Part shown: positions 10,935-20,015 of the stretch, piece after piece | How positions within the stretch are numbered: position 1 is the first letter of the stretch | Layout of the letters: the number at the start of each line of letters is the position of its first letter | Origin: Rebecca billardiae RCC1528 | Lineage: Eukaryota; Haptophyta | Length of the DNA stretch: 64,000 nt | Reading direction: 5' to 3' | NCBI GenBank assembly: GCA_965240325.2 | Contig: OZ251250.1 | Coordinates: 248,001-312,000, forward strand | Notes under the pieces: generated by a model | Database searches by the model: none | Told to the model about the DNA's origin: nothing | What the model saw: the letters and a program-made list of their open reading frames with translations, nothing else | Translations under genes and position numbers: made by a program

Positions 10935-12350
10935 ATGGTCGACCCGACGTACCGCACGTGTGATCACACCGGCTGCAACGGCCTGCCTTCGTTCGGCATG
11001 CCTGGCGACGCGCGTCCCAGCCGGTGCTGGGAGCACAAGCTCGCCGGCATGGTCAACGTGAAGTGCCCCAAGTGCCAGCACGCGGGCTGCACCAAGTCGA
11101 AAGCGTGGGGCATGCCGGGCGACGCGCGCGCCAGCTTTTGCGCAGTGCACAAGCTGGCCGGCATGGTCGACATGAAGCACCTCAAGTACGTGTCGAGCCG
11201 CAAGTGTGATCACGCGGGCTGCACCACTGCGCCTTCGTTCGGCATGCCGGGTGACGCGCGCGCCAGCCGGTGCTGGGAGCACAAGCTGGCCGGCATGGTC
11301 GACGTGAAGTGCCCCAAGTGCCAGCACGCGGGCTGCACCAAGTCGAAAGCGTGGGGCATGCCGGGCGACGCGCGCGCCAGCTTTTGCGCAGTGCACAAGC
11401 TGGCCGGCATGGTCGACATGAAGCACCTCAAGTACGTGTCGAGCCGCAAGTGTGATCACGCGGGCTGCACCACTGCGCCTTCGTTCGGCATGCCGGGTGA
11501 CGCGCGCGCCAGCCGGTGCTGGGAGCACAAGCTGGCCGGCATGGTCGACCTGAAGAACCGCAAGTGCGATCACACGGGCTGCACCACGCAGCCTTTCTTT
11601 GGCATGCCTGGCGACGCGCGCGCCAGCCGGTGCGCTGCGCACAAGCTGGCCGGCATGGTCAACGTGTCGAACCGCAAGTGTGATCACACGGGCTGCACCA
11701 CTAAGCCTTCGCTCGGCATGCCGGGCGACGCGCGCGCCAGCCGGTGCGCTGCGCACAAGCTGGCCGGCATGGTCAACGTGTCGAACCGCAAGTGTGATCA
11801 CACGGGCTGCACCACTAAGCCTTCGCTCGGCATGCCGGGCGACGCGCGCGCCAGCCGGTGCGCTGCGCACAAGCTGGCCGGCATGGTCAACGTGTCGAAC
11901 CGCAAGTGTGATCACACGGGCTGCACCACGGTGCCTTCATTTGGCATGCCGGGCGACGCGCGCGCAGGCCGGTGCGCTGCGCACAAGCTGGCCGGCATGG
12001 TCGACCTGAAGCACCCCAAGTGTGATCACACCGGCTGCACCACGGTGCCTTCATTTGGCATGCCGGGCGACGCGCGCGCCAGCCGGTGCGCTGCGCACAA
12101 GCTGGCCGGCATGGTCAACGTGAATAGCCGCCTGCAAGGTAGTGCGCACAAGCGTGGGCTGGAGCAAGACACGAGCGCCGAAGAATCGAGCGCCGCCAAG
12201 CGACAGCGGAAGCACACCAGCAGCACAGCCACTGCTACTCGGGACGTTGCAGCGCGGCCGCGATCGCCGCAGCTCCCGCCGCTGGTCACAGCCAGCGTCG
12301 TATCGGCGCCGCCGCCGAACGTCCCTGTAATGATGGCCAGGCTGGCGTGA
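10935..12350 (+). CDS. EsV-1-7 repeat protein, copy 1 (10 complete repeats)
   Basis: The protein is an array of 38-residue units fitting C-x4-C-x16-C-x2-H-x12 exactly, for example CDHTGC, then GMPGDARASRC, then AAHKLAGMV. This is the EsV-1-7 motif, named from an Ectocarpus virus gene and best known from the brown-algal developmental regulator IMMEDIATE UPRIGHT. The four conserved Cys/His positions suggest metal binding. Ten complete repeats follow a degenerate one. Two sub-types (CDH and CQH) alternate at the start, and two linkers carry a 6-residue extension ending in YVSSRK. The tail is Ser/Pro-rich with a basic AAKRQRKH stretch that could be a nuclear signal. The start is unresolved: 10935 is the first in-frame ATG outside the opposing MOSC gene, but the frame is conserved upstream to about 10839. 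The molecular function is not known. Confidence 0.75.
   Translation: MVDPTYRTCDHTGCNGLPSFGMPGDARPSRCWEHKLAGMVNVKCPKCQHAGCTKSKAWGMPGDARASFCAVHKLAGMVDMKHLKYVSSRKCDHAGCTTAPSFGMPGDARASRCWEHKLAGMVDVKCPKCQHAGCTKSKAWGMPGDARASFCAVHKLAGMVDMKHLKYVSSRKCDHAGCTTAPSFGMPGDARASRCWEHKLAGMVDLKNRKCDHTGCTTQPFFGMPGDARASRCAAHKLAGMVNVSNRKCDHTGCTTKPSLGMPGDARASRCAAHKLAGMVNVSNRKCDHTGCTTKPSLGMPGDARASRCAAHKLAGMVNVSNRKCDHTGCTTVPSFGMPGDARAGRCAAHKLAGMVDLKHPKCDHTGCTTVPSFGMPGDARASRCAAHKLAGMVNVNSRLQGSAHKRGLEQDTSAEESSAAKRQRKHTSSTATATRDVAARPRSPQLPPLVTASVVSAPPPNVPVMMARLA
10959..12131 (+). repeat. 114-bp tandem coding repeat encoding EsV-1-7 units
   Basis: The DNA repeats every 114 bp, or 132 bp where the linker is extended, with high identity. 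Neighbouring units such as those at about 11670-11900 are almost the same. Copy number differs between the six genes (10, 9, 8, 5, 5, 6), as expected from unequal crossover or slippage in a coding minisatellite. Confidence 0.85.
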
Positions 12351-12584
12351 CCGGCGCCGCCGCAGACGGCAGAGTGGCCTGCTGCCGAGCTGCGCGAGCG
12401 GACCCTGCGCGAGTGCGCGACGACTGTCCCACTGCGCGCGCCAGCGGCCGACGTTTGTGGCACTTCTCACCCTCATCGACATCCGCCGGAGGCCGATGAT
12501 GATTGATGATGCCGTGATGCGGCCCGGTGCCGTGTGAGGCTAGTCTGGAGCGACTGCTAGTACTTACAACGGCGTCATCTGGAT

Positions 12585-12722
12585 GCGCGCTGCTACTTTT
12601 TGTCGCTGCCAGATCTACTCGTCATTGATATGTCTGGCATGCCGCTCAGCTGGGCCAGCCAGAGGCCTGTTCATCAGCAGCCGGTGCCCGCGCCGGGACG
12701 GCGGCAGGGCGCCGCGCGGCGG
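12585..12722 (+). repeat. ~140-bp dispersed repeat, copy 1
   Basis: The core GGTCAGCTGGGCCAGCCAGA (here with CTCAGC), preceded by TGATATGTCTGGCATGCC, recurs six times in the same orientation. This copy lies about 235 bp after the first EsV-1-7 gene. It contains a CTGGC...GCCAG inverted pair that could fold. No coding potential is convincing. Confidence 0.6.
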
Positions 12723-13896
12723 TCGGCCTGTTGCAAATTGAATAAAATATGGGTTGGCGCTGCGCGTCAACTTGGGCTGGAAACCTGTTTCTGAAACGCA
12801 TGATGGCACGCCGGGCCGGTAGCCCGAGGCTCGGAATTCCGACGCTGCCACGGGCGCCACAGGGGCGCAGCGGCGGGGCTGACGACGCGCGCGCGTGTGC
12901 ACGTCTGACCACGGAGTGCGCGCTGAATGACCGGCCCGTCTGCAGCACCACGCCCCGCGCTGTGAGTGAGAGTGTGGCCCGCGCCCAAGCGAGAACGCGG
13001 GCTTACGGGGCGGCACTCCGCCGACCTCGCCGGCCGCCGACCAGCCCGCGGCCGCCTGCTGCAGCTCGTGGACCACGCAGTCGCGCGCTCGCGCGTGGAG
13101 GGCGGACCTGCGCGTATGCGCCCGCCGGGCTTGCCGCTTCATCCGCTGGCACCGCACGCGAGCCGCTCGTCGCGCGCAGTGCAGGTCGAGCCCTCCGCCG
13201 CCACCGAGCCGGCGCCACGCCTCGCGCTCGTGCTCGAGCTGAGGCGGCGCGTGTCGCCCGAGCCGGCGGGTTCGCGCGCGTGCGCGTGGTGGGCAGCCTC
13301 GCGCGTGCGCCCGCCGCGCGCCCCGCGTCGCTCGCTTGGCGCCGCACGCGAGCCGCTCGTCGCGCGACCGAACGAGACGTCAATCGCAAGGGCGACCGGC
13401 GACCCTTGGAATGGCGTGGGCTCGCTCGCCTGTCGTCCTTCACGGGACGTCGTCGATGCGAGGCCGCGCGGTTGCTCCGATGCTCGTAGTCCAATGCAAG
13501 ATGATACCCGCGTGCCAATATCAGCGCGCCCCTTTGCTCGTGAAATGTCTAGCGAGAAAGTGACGGTTCGTGCGAATGTGAAGTGTGAACTCGCGACACG
13601 ACGAATGGGCCGATGCGATTCGCGCGAATGTGAGTACGCAAAGCGCCGAACGACGAGCGGCTTTTGACCGAACGACGAGCGGCTTTTGTCCTATCGAGCG
13701 CCTAGGCGGGTACGCGAATTGCGCATATGTGACCGACAGACAGACAGACAGACGGGTTAGCCGGGGCGTCAAAAAAAGGCCTGCGACGGGCTGGTCCCCA
13801 GCGTGAAGTCGTGCCTTTGTTCTCGTGGGTTTCCAGAATAATACGCCAACAAATATGTGACGGCGACATCCCAGTGGGAATCCGCGTGACGCCCGG

Positions 13897-14037
13897 TTGG
13901 ATGCAGAGTGTTCTCGACGAGGATGGCGTCTGGACCGCGGGGAACGCGATCGCTGCACCCCTGAGGTTGTCGTGAGTGCAGCAATCCACTTGCGCCAGGC
14001 TGCGGCGTGACCTACGTCGAGAACACTCTGCATCCAA
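13897..14037. repeat. Perfect 23-bp inverted repeat, 95-bp spacer
   Basis: Positions 13897-13919 (starting TTGGATGCAGAGTGTTCTCG) and 14015-14037 are exact reverse complements. They could be the ends of a very short non-autonomous element or a long hairpin. No flanking target duplication is obvious. Confidence 0.6.
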
Positions 14038-14104
14038 GTGGGCACCCCCTCATGTCCAAGCGGAAGCAGAAGCTCTCCGCGCGCGGTCGACGCGGCAAGA
14101 AAGC

Positions 14105-14771
14105 TCAGAAGGGCTGGAGCTCAAGATTCAGCGCATGCTGCAGCCCGCAAGACGCGTGAGGAGGCGGGCACGAGGCGCTACGCAAGTCCCGGTCGACCTC
14201 GATCTCATCGTCCGTGTCCTCAGCTCCAGCGCCGGCCTTCCGCTGGAGCTGCGCCGTCACGTCGTGCGACATGCCAGTCGTTGAGCTCGCTGAAGATGGG
14301 GCGGAGCGCGCAGGGACCGGATGTCGGGCGCATGTTGCGCGGGAGCGCGGCACGGCACGGTGCGCACGAGCACGGCCAGCGACACACCCACACGCGACCC
14401 GCCTGGTCGATGCGCAGGTTGTGGAAGCTCTTCCGGCTTGAGTGCGGGCGCGCTTCTCGTCGCGCGTCGCCGGGTCGATTGTGTCGTACCCCGGAAAGTC
14501 GGATGATCTCGGCGTAGGGTACCACCACACGATCGCGCGTCCTCGCGAGCTGCGCGCGCGTGCGGTTCATAATCAGCTCCGAGCCGCCCAGCTCCGTGTT
14601 CATCTGCTTGGCCGTCCCCAGCCAGCGCGCGATCTCCTCGGTGAAGCTGATAATGCGGGGCGCCCTCCTCGAGCGCCGCCGACTCCGCCGAGGCCCGAGC
14701 GCATCAGCTCCGGGTTGACACTGGCTCGCAGAGCGCTTCCTGGACGACCAGCAGCGACGCGTGGCACTCAT
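14105..14771 (-). pseudogene. Possible decayed gene with frameshifts, unidentified
   Basis: Protein-like stretches lie in different frames of the same strand. One frame reads FTEEIARWLGTAKQMNTEL and VVVPYAEIIRLSG, another continues YDTIDPATRDEKRARTQA, and further on comes EDTDDEIEVDRDLRSA. At YAEIIRLSG the reading seems to pass from one frame to the next, as after a small indel. I do not recognise the family. Chance ORF overlap in GC-rich DNA is the main alternative. Confidence 0.25.
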
Positions 14772-15596
14772 TGAGCCCGGTCACAACGGGGCCATCCCAG
14801 CCGTGGATGACGCCGGCGGCAACTAGTCTGATGACAGTGAATCCTACGAACGTACTATCTCATTCTCTTGCAGTACTGTCCTGTTGAGCACCGTTCGGAC
14901 ACTGCGCCGTATTCCCGTAAGCTTCTACTGATCCTCGACGCTTACCTCTAGACCCCGACACTGCTTTGGGGGCGTCTGGGGACTGATCGTGGCTGGCACC
15001 GAGGTGGTCGACTTCATCTACTTGGCTGGCGCACCTTCGACTCCTCCAATACCCAGTAGAAGTACCGCGAGCTCTCGTGGTGGCACTCCGAGGAGCGCTG
15101 CACCGCAAGGCGAGCGCAGATTGCAGATGGTGATTGCGAGCGCGCCCGCGGGCGAGACTACGCACAACTCGAGCACGATGGGGAAGGCGTTGAGGAAGAT
15201 CCCGGCCGTTCTCTCGGCCGCAGACCACAGCATGATTCTCGACCAGATGGCTGAGCGCGCCGACGCGCTCGATCACAACTCGTGTCGGCACTGCACGCCG
15301 ACGGCGTCGACGAGTGTCGACCTGACTGCCGAGCGTGCCGTGACTGTATAGCATGCAGCGTGGCGCACACTCTGTCTAGAACCGTAGGCAAGCGTCGACG
15401 CGCGTCGTCTGGTGCGACGCGCGCCTCCTGAGCGCCTCCCGTGGCCGCCGCCGCAGCGCGGCAGCGGCCATCATGAAAAAAAATCGCTCGCCGAAATTCC
15501 CTCCGATGTCGCGTTTGGTCTCACTTCAAAATGCAACAAGCCGGTCTCAGGGCGCGGTCAGACTCCGGGACCGCACAGTGAGTGGCTCAACGAGGA

Positions 15597-16115
15597 TCAC
15601 CGAGCCGGTCGCTCCCACTGCGGACACGCGCCACTCGGCTGATCAACAATACAATCCCATTTATGACGATACATACATAGTGACCACGCCGAGAGGAACC
15701 GAGCGAGCGCCGCGCGGCCCGCGGGCCGCGCGAGCGGCACGGAGAGCGTGGCGGGCGCGCCGCACGCGCGGCTGGCCTCGTCGCGCCAGCGCACGGCGAG
15801 CTGGTCGGTGCGGTCGTCGAAGGAGGTGCGCAGCCGCGCGAGCGCCTCGCCCGCCGAGAACGCCGAGAAGAAGAACTCCTTGTGCACCCACCGCGGGTCG
15901 TCCGCGTCACAGGCCGCGCCGGGCTCGCGCGCGCGCGCGCCGCGCAGCAGCGCGTAGCGGCGGTCGGCGGGGAAGGCGTCGCCCTCGCCGAGCCGCACGC
16001 GCTCGAGCTCGTCGAACCACAGGCCCTTGCACGGGTAGCGGTGCAGCGCGCTCACGCGCGCCAGCGAGCCCGGCGAGGCCCACAGCAGCGCGCCGAGCGC
16101 CGCCGCGGCAGCCAT
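15597..16115 (-). pseudogene. Truncated MOSC ORF, copy 2 (172 aa)
   Basis: The first 144 codons match the intact MOSC gene almost exactly. After LARFLSA the sequence switches to an unrelated tail starting WSLCMYRHKWDCIVDQPSG and ending at 15597. The whole MOSC domain, including the cofactor Cys, is lost, leaving only the N-terminal barrel region. The same breakpoint and tail occur in four more copies, so one truncation event was followed by duplication. Whether it is expressed is unknown. Confidence 0.7.
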
Positions 16116-16292
16116 CGCGGACGGCGGCCGGAAGGGGTGCAGCCTTTGCCGTGCCCGTGCGGGCACTGGGCAGCCCTGCCTCCCCGTCCGCGCGGTTGCG
16201 GGAGGGTCAACCAGCCATCGCGCAAGGGGGCGCCGCGGCCCTTTTGGTTCGACGCGCGCGCCAGCCGGTGCTCTGCGCACACGCTGGCCGGA

Positions 16293-17594
16293 ATGGTCGA
16301 CCCGACGTACCGCACGTGTGATCACACCGGCTGCAACGGCCTGCCTTCGTTCGGCATGCCTGGCGACGCGCGCGCCAGCCGGTGCTGGGAGCACAAGCTC
16401 GCCGGCATGGTCAACGTGAAGTGCCCCAAGTGCCAGCACGCGGGCTGCACCAAGTCGAAAGCGTGGGGCATGCCGGGCGACGCGCGCGCCAGCTTTTGCG
16501 CAGTGCACAAGCTGGCCGGCATGGTCGACATGAAGCACCTCAAGTACGTGTCGAGCCGCAAGTGTGATCACGCGGGCTGCACCACTGCGCCTTCGTTCGG
16601 CATGCCGGGTGACGCGCGCGCCAGCCGGTGCTGGGAGCACAAGCTGGCCGGCATGGTCGACGTGAAGTGCCCCAAGTGCCAGCACGCGGGCTGCACCAAG
16701 TCGAAGGCGTGGGGCATGCCGGGCGACGCGCGCGCCAGCTTTTGCACAGTGCACAAGCTGGCCGGCATGGTCGACATGAAGCACCTCAAGTACGTGTCGA
16801 GCCGCAAGTGTGATCACGCGGGCTGCACCACTGTGCCTTCGCTCGGCATGCCGGGCGACGCGCGCGCCAGCCGGTGCGCCACGCACAAGCTGGCCGGCAT
16901 GGTCGACGTGGTGAACCGCAAGTGCGATCGCACGGGCTGCACCACGGTGCCTTCATTTGGCATGCCGGGCGACGCGCGCGCCAGCCGGTGCGCTGCGCAC
17001 AAGCTGGCCGGCATGGTCAACGTGTCGAACCGCAAGTGTGATCACACGGGCTGCACCACGCGGCCTTCGCTCGGCATGCCGGGCGACGCGCGCGCCAGCC
17101 GGTGCGCTGCGCACAAGCTGGCCGGCATGGTCGACCTGCAGCACCGCAAGTGTGATCACACGGGCTGCACCAAGGGGCCTTCATTCGGCATGCCGGGCGA
17201 CGCGCGCGCCAGCCGGTGCGCTGCGCACAAGCTCGCCGGCATGGTCGACCTGAAGAACCGCAAGTGTGATCACACGGGCTGCACCACGGTGCCTTCATTC
17301 GGCATGCCGGGCGACGCGCGTGCCAGCCGGTGCGCTGCGCACAAGCTGGCCGGCATGGTCAACGTGAATAGCCGCCTGCAAGGTAGTGCGCACAAGCGTG
17401 GGCTGGAGCAAGACACGAGCGCCGAAGAATCGAGCGCCGCCAAGCGACAGCGGAAGCACACCAGCAGCACAGCCACTGCTACTCGGGACGTTGCAGCGCG
17501 GCCGCGATCGCCGCAGCTCCCGCCGCTGGTCACAGCCAGCGTCGTATCGGCGCCGCCGCCGAACGTCCCTGTAATGATGGCCAGGCTGGCGTGA
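16293..17594 (+). CDS. EsV-1-7 repeat protein, copy 2 (9 complete repeats)
   Basis: Same architecture and C-terminal tail (AAKRQRKH, ending VMMARLA) as copy 1, with nine complete C-x4-C-x16-C-x2-H units after a degenerate one. One repeat has CDRTGC instead of CDHTGC. Repeats 1-4 correspond to those of copy 1 and later ones are reordered, which points to internal recombination. The tail has the TATATRDV variant shared with copies 1 and 6. It is head-to-head with truncated MOSC copy 2. The start is the ATG equivalent to 10935, with the same uncertainty. Confidence 0.75.
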   Translation: MVDPTYRTCDHTGCNGLPSFGMPGDARASRCWEHKLAGMVNVKCPKCQHAGCTKSKAWGMPGDARASFCAVHKLAGMVDMKHLKYVSSRKCDHAGCTTAPSFGMPGDARASRCWEHKLAGMVDVKCPKCQHAGCTKSKAWGMPGDARASFCTVHKLAGMVDMKHLKYVSSRKCDHAGCTTVPSLGMPGDARASRCATHKLAGMVDVVNRKCDRTGCTTVPSFGMPGDARASRCAAHKLAGMVNVSNRKCDHTGCTTRPSLGMPGDARASRCAAHKLAGMVDLQHRKCDHTGCTKGPSFGMPGDARASRCAAHKLAGMVDLKNRKCDHTGCTTVPSFGMPGDARASRCAAHKLAGMVNVNSRLQGSAHKRGLEQDTSAEESSAAKRQRKHTSSTATATRDVAARPRSPQLPPLVTASVVSAPPPNVPVMMARLA

Positions 17595-17830
17595 CCGGCG
17601 CCGCCGCAGACGGCAGAGTGGCCTGCTGCCGAGCTGCGCGAGCGGACCCTGCGCGAGTGCGCGACGACTGTCCCACTGCGCGCGCCAGCGGCCGACGTTT
17701 GTGGCACTTCTCACCCTCATCGACATCCGCCGGAGGCCGATGATGATGCCGTGATGCGGCCCGGTGCGGCCGGTGCCGTGTGACTGTGAGGCTAGTCTCG
17801 ACTGCTAGTACTTGTAACAACGGCGTCTGG

Positions 17831-17970
17831 ATGCGCGCTGCTACTTATTGTCGCTGCCAGATCTACTCGTCATTGATATGTCTGGCATGCCGGTCAGCTG
17901 GGCCAGCCAGAGGCCTGTTCATCAGCAGCGGTGCCCGCGCCGGGACGGCGGCAGGGCGCCGCGCGGCGGT
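17831..17970 (+). repeat. ~140-bp dispersed repeat, copy 2
   Basis: Carries TGATATGTCTGGCATGCC and GGTCAGCTGGGCCAGCCAGA. It lies after EsV-1-7 copy 2 and just before the next MOSC fragment. Confidence 0.6.
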
Positions 17971-18043
17971 CTCAGAGTGATGACTGATGAGTCTCAGGGC
18001 GCGGTCAGACTCCGGGACCGCACAGTGAGTGCCTCAACGAGGA

Positions 18044-18562
18044 TCACCGAGCCGGTCGCTCCCACTGCGGACACGCGCCACTCGGCTGATCAACAATACA
18101 ATCCCATTTATGATGATACATACATAGTGACCACGCCGAGAGGAACCGAGCGAGCGCCGCGCGGCCCGCCGGCCGCGCGAGCGGCACGGAGAGCGTGGCG
18201 GGCGCGCCGCACGCGCGGCTGGCCTCGTCGCGCCAGCGCACGGCGAGCTGGTCGGTGCGGTCGTCGAAGGAGGTGCGCAGCCGCGCGAGCGCCTCGCCCG
18301 CCGAGAACGCCGAGAAGAAGAACTCCTTGTGCACCCACCGCGGGTCGTCCGCGTCAAAGCCCGCGCCGGGCTCGCGCGCGCGCGCGCCGCGCAGCAGCGC
18401 GTAGCGGCGGTCGGCGGGGAAGGCGTCGCCCTCGCCGAGCCGCACGCGCTCGAGCTCGTCGAACCACAGGCCCTTGCACGGGTAGCGGTGCAGCGCGCTC
18501 ACGCGCGCCAGCGAGCCCGGCGAGGCCCACAGCAGCGCGCCGAGCGCCGCCGCGGCAGCCAT
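18044..18562 (-). pseudogene. Truncated MOSC ORF, copy 3 (172 aa)
   Basis: Same breakpoint and same foreign tail as copy 2 (starting WSLCMYHHKWDCIVDQ). In this copy the head-to-head partner is not an EsV-1-7 frame: homology to the other units stops about 50 bp beyond the MOSC ATG, where a unique stretch of about 1.5 kb begins. Confidence 0.7.
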
Positions 18563-18674
18563 CGCGGACGGCGGCCGGGAGGGGTGCAGCCCTTGGCGTG
18601 CCCGTGCGGGCACTGGCCGCCGCTGCCCTGCGGCGCTGACGGCGGGAGGTACGCTGCGCGAAGCTGCCGCGCGG

Positions 18675-19349
18675 ATGAGCGCCCAACCTGACGAGGGTCA
18701 GGCGAGCGCCACGCTGCCATCTCTGCCCCAGATCGACCTCCTCCTCGAAGACGGCGACCCTGAACATTGGGACGCTGAGCTCGTCATCTCGGCCGGGGAC
18801 CTCGACGTGTACACGCTCGCGCTCACGTCGGACAACGAGGCCAAACTGCCGAGCGCGTGGCAAGCGCAGGCGCATTACCGCCTGCTCTTTGCCATCTTCG
18901 TCCCGCGCTGGTTCACGCACGGCTTCTCCAGCCCCGCGTGCTTTGTGGACGGCCGGCTCCTGAAAGGCGTGCACATCGACGCCGCTGAACTGACGGCGCC
19001 GACTCACTACCTCCTGCTCAGCGTGCGGCACGAAGCTCAGCGTGCGGCGCGGCATGCGTCCGGTCGCCCGTGGCTGTCGCAGGTGCCATGGATGACCGCC
19101 GACGTTGTGCTCACCGTCGTGCAGCACCTGCTCGCGCACGGCCAGATGGTCGGCCAAGCTGCGCCTGCGCTGCGCGCCGAGCGCGCCCGGAGCTCGCCGC
19201 GATCGCCGCAGCCTTCTAAGGCATGGGCGCGAGCTTCCCGGCCAAGGCGCATGAGCTCGAGCAGCGCGCGCAGGCGCACGCAGCCGCCGCCTCGCCTGGC
19301 CGGCGGCGGCGGCACGTCGGTTGGGCACGCATGTCGTCCGAACCTGTAG
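18675..19349 (+). CDS. Hypothetical protein, 224 aa, unique to one unit
   Basis: The first 165 residues look like a real globular protein: mixed composition, with EDGDPEHWDAELVISAGDLD, FAIFVPRWFTHGFSSP, and PWMTADVVLTVVQHLLAHGQ. The last 60 residues are Arg/Ser/Pro-rich and may be read past a missed splice site or a frameshift. I do not recognise the family. It starts 113 bp from the truncated MOSC ATG and sits in a block (about 18.61-20.15 kb) absent from all other units, so it was inserted there or retained only there. Confidence 0.45.
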   Translation: MSAQPDEGQASATLPSLPQIDLLLEDGDPEHWDAELVISAGDLDVYTLALTSDNEAKLPSAWQAQAHYRLLFAIFVPRWFTHGFSSPACFVDGRLLKGVHIDAAELTAPTHYLLLSVRHEAQRAARHASGRPWLSQVPWMTADVVLTVVQHLLAHGQMVGQAAPALRAERARSSPRSPQPSKAWARASRPRRMSSSSARRRTQPPPRLAGGGGTSVGHACRPNL

Positions 19350-20015
19350 CAAGGCTTGCAGCCAGTCGATCCTCACGCACGTCGGCACGAAGTGTACGCT
19401 CGCCGAAGCTGCAGGCCACGTCGAGCCTCGCGCACAAGCGCCCGTCCCGTCGCCGTCGCCGTCGACGACTGCCGCCATCAGCTCCTGGTCTGCGGCCGCA
19501 GCCTAGCTGACTCCGGTCCGGTCGTCAACCCACGGGCCCGGCCGCGGCGGCACGGCGGTGGCGGCCGCGGCGCACCGACCTGCGCCTCAGCTCAGGCTAC
19601 CGCACGCACGCTCGTGATCGACGCCGCCTACTATATGATCGTAGCAGCAGCATATCTATAGGCCGTAATCTGCCCATCTCGACGCGCCGACTTGACCGTA
19701 AGTGGGCGCGCAGCACGCGACCCTACGCGGATGGCAGCTGTCGAGCTGAGTTGCGACTGACTGCACGACCCTCAGTAGATCGCCCAGCGCCGGCGACTCG
19801 CCGCGCGCACAGGCGAGCGCGCTTGCAGCAGTTGCCCATGTATGTGCCCCGACGTGCCAAGCTCGAGAGCGCCTCGAAACTCGCCCTGGATGGGCCACGC
19901 GCGCAGCCTCGAGAGCGCGCGGCCGCAGACTGGGCCGGGCCGGGCGGAATGCAGCAGGCCTGCGCGGCGGAGCGAGGCGACAGTGCGGGGCGAGAAGGGG
20001 CGGGGATGATCCTCC
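19350..20015. other. Unique spacer inside the inserted block
   Basis: No gene or repeat stands out. A short AT-containing stretch (CTACTATATGATCG) lies near 19629. The block ends near 20150, where homology to the other EsV-1-7 units resumes. Confidence 0.4.

Larger units (their letters stand above)
12723..15596. other. Spacer between EsV-1-7 copies 1 and 2: no intact gene
   Basis: The spacer holds a duplicated 20-bp stretch (GAACGACGAGCGGCTTTTG at about 13647 and 13669), a (GACA)n microsatellite at about 13733-13752, a 23-bp inverted repeat, and a candidate decayed gene (both listed separately). On the minus strand 15233-15018 reads as a hydrophobic peptide (AGIFLNAFPIVLELCVVS) with no recognisable family. 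Confidence 0.5.

Noticed and set aside
9801-11915. Long minus-strand ORF (704 codons) running through the EsV-1-7 array into the MOSC gene, with a repeated HVDHAGQLVRSAPAGARV-type motif
   Set aside because: It is the mirror of the 114-bp coding repeat: a periodic GC-rich sequence without stops in one frame stays open in the antisense frame too. The Cys/His spacing makes sense only on the plus strand.
10959-12131. CRISPR-like regular repeats
   Set aside because: The period is 114 bp with no variable spacers, and the repeats are coding.
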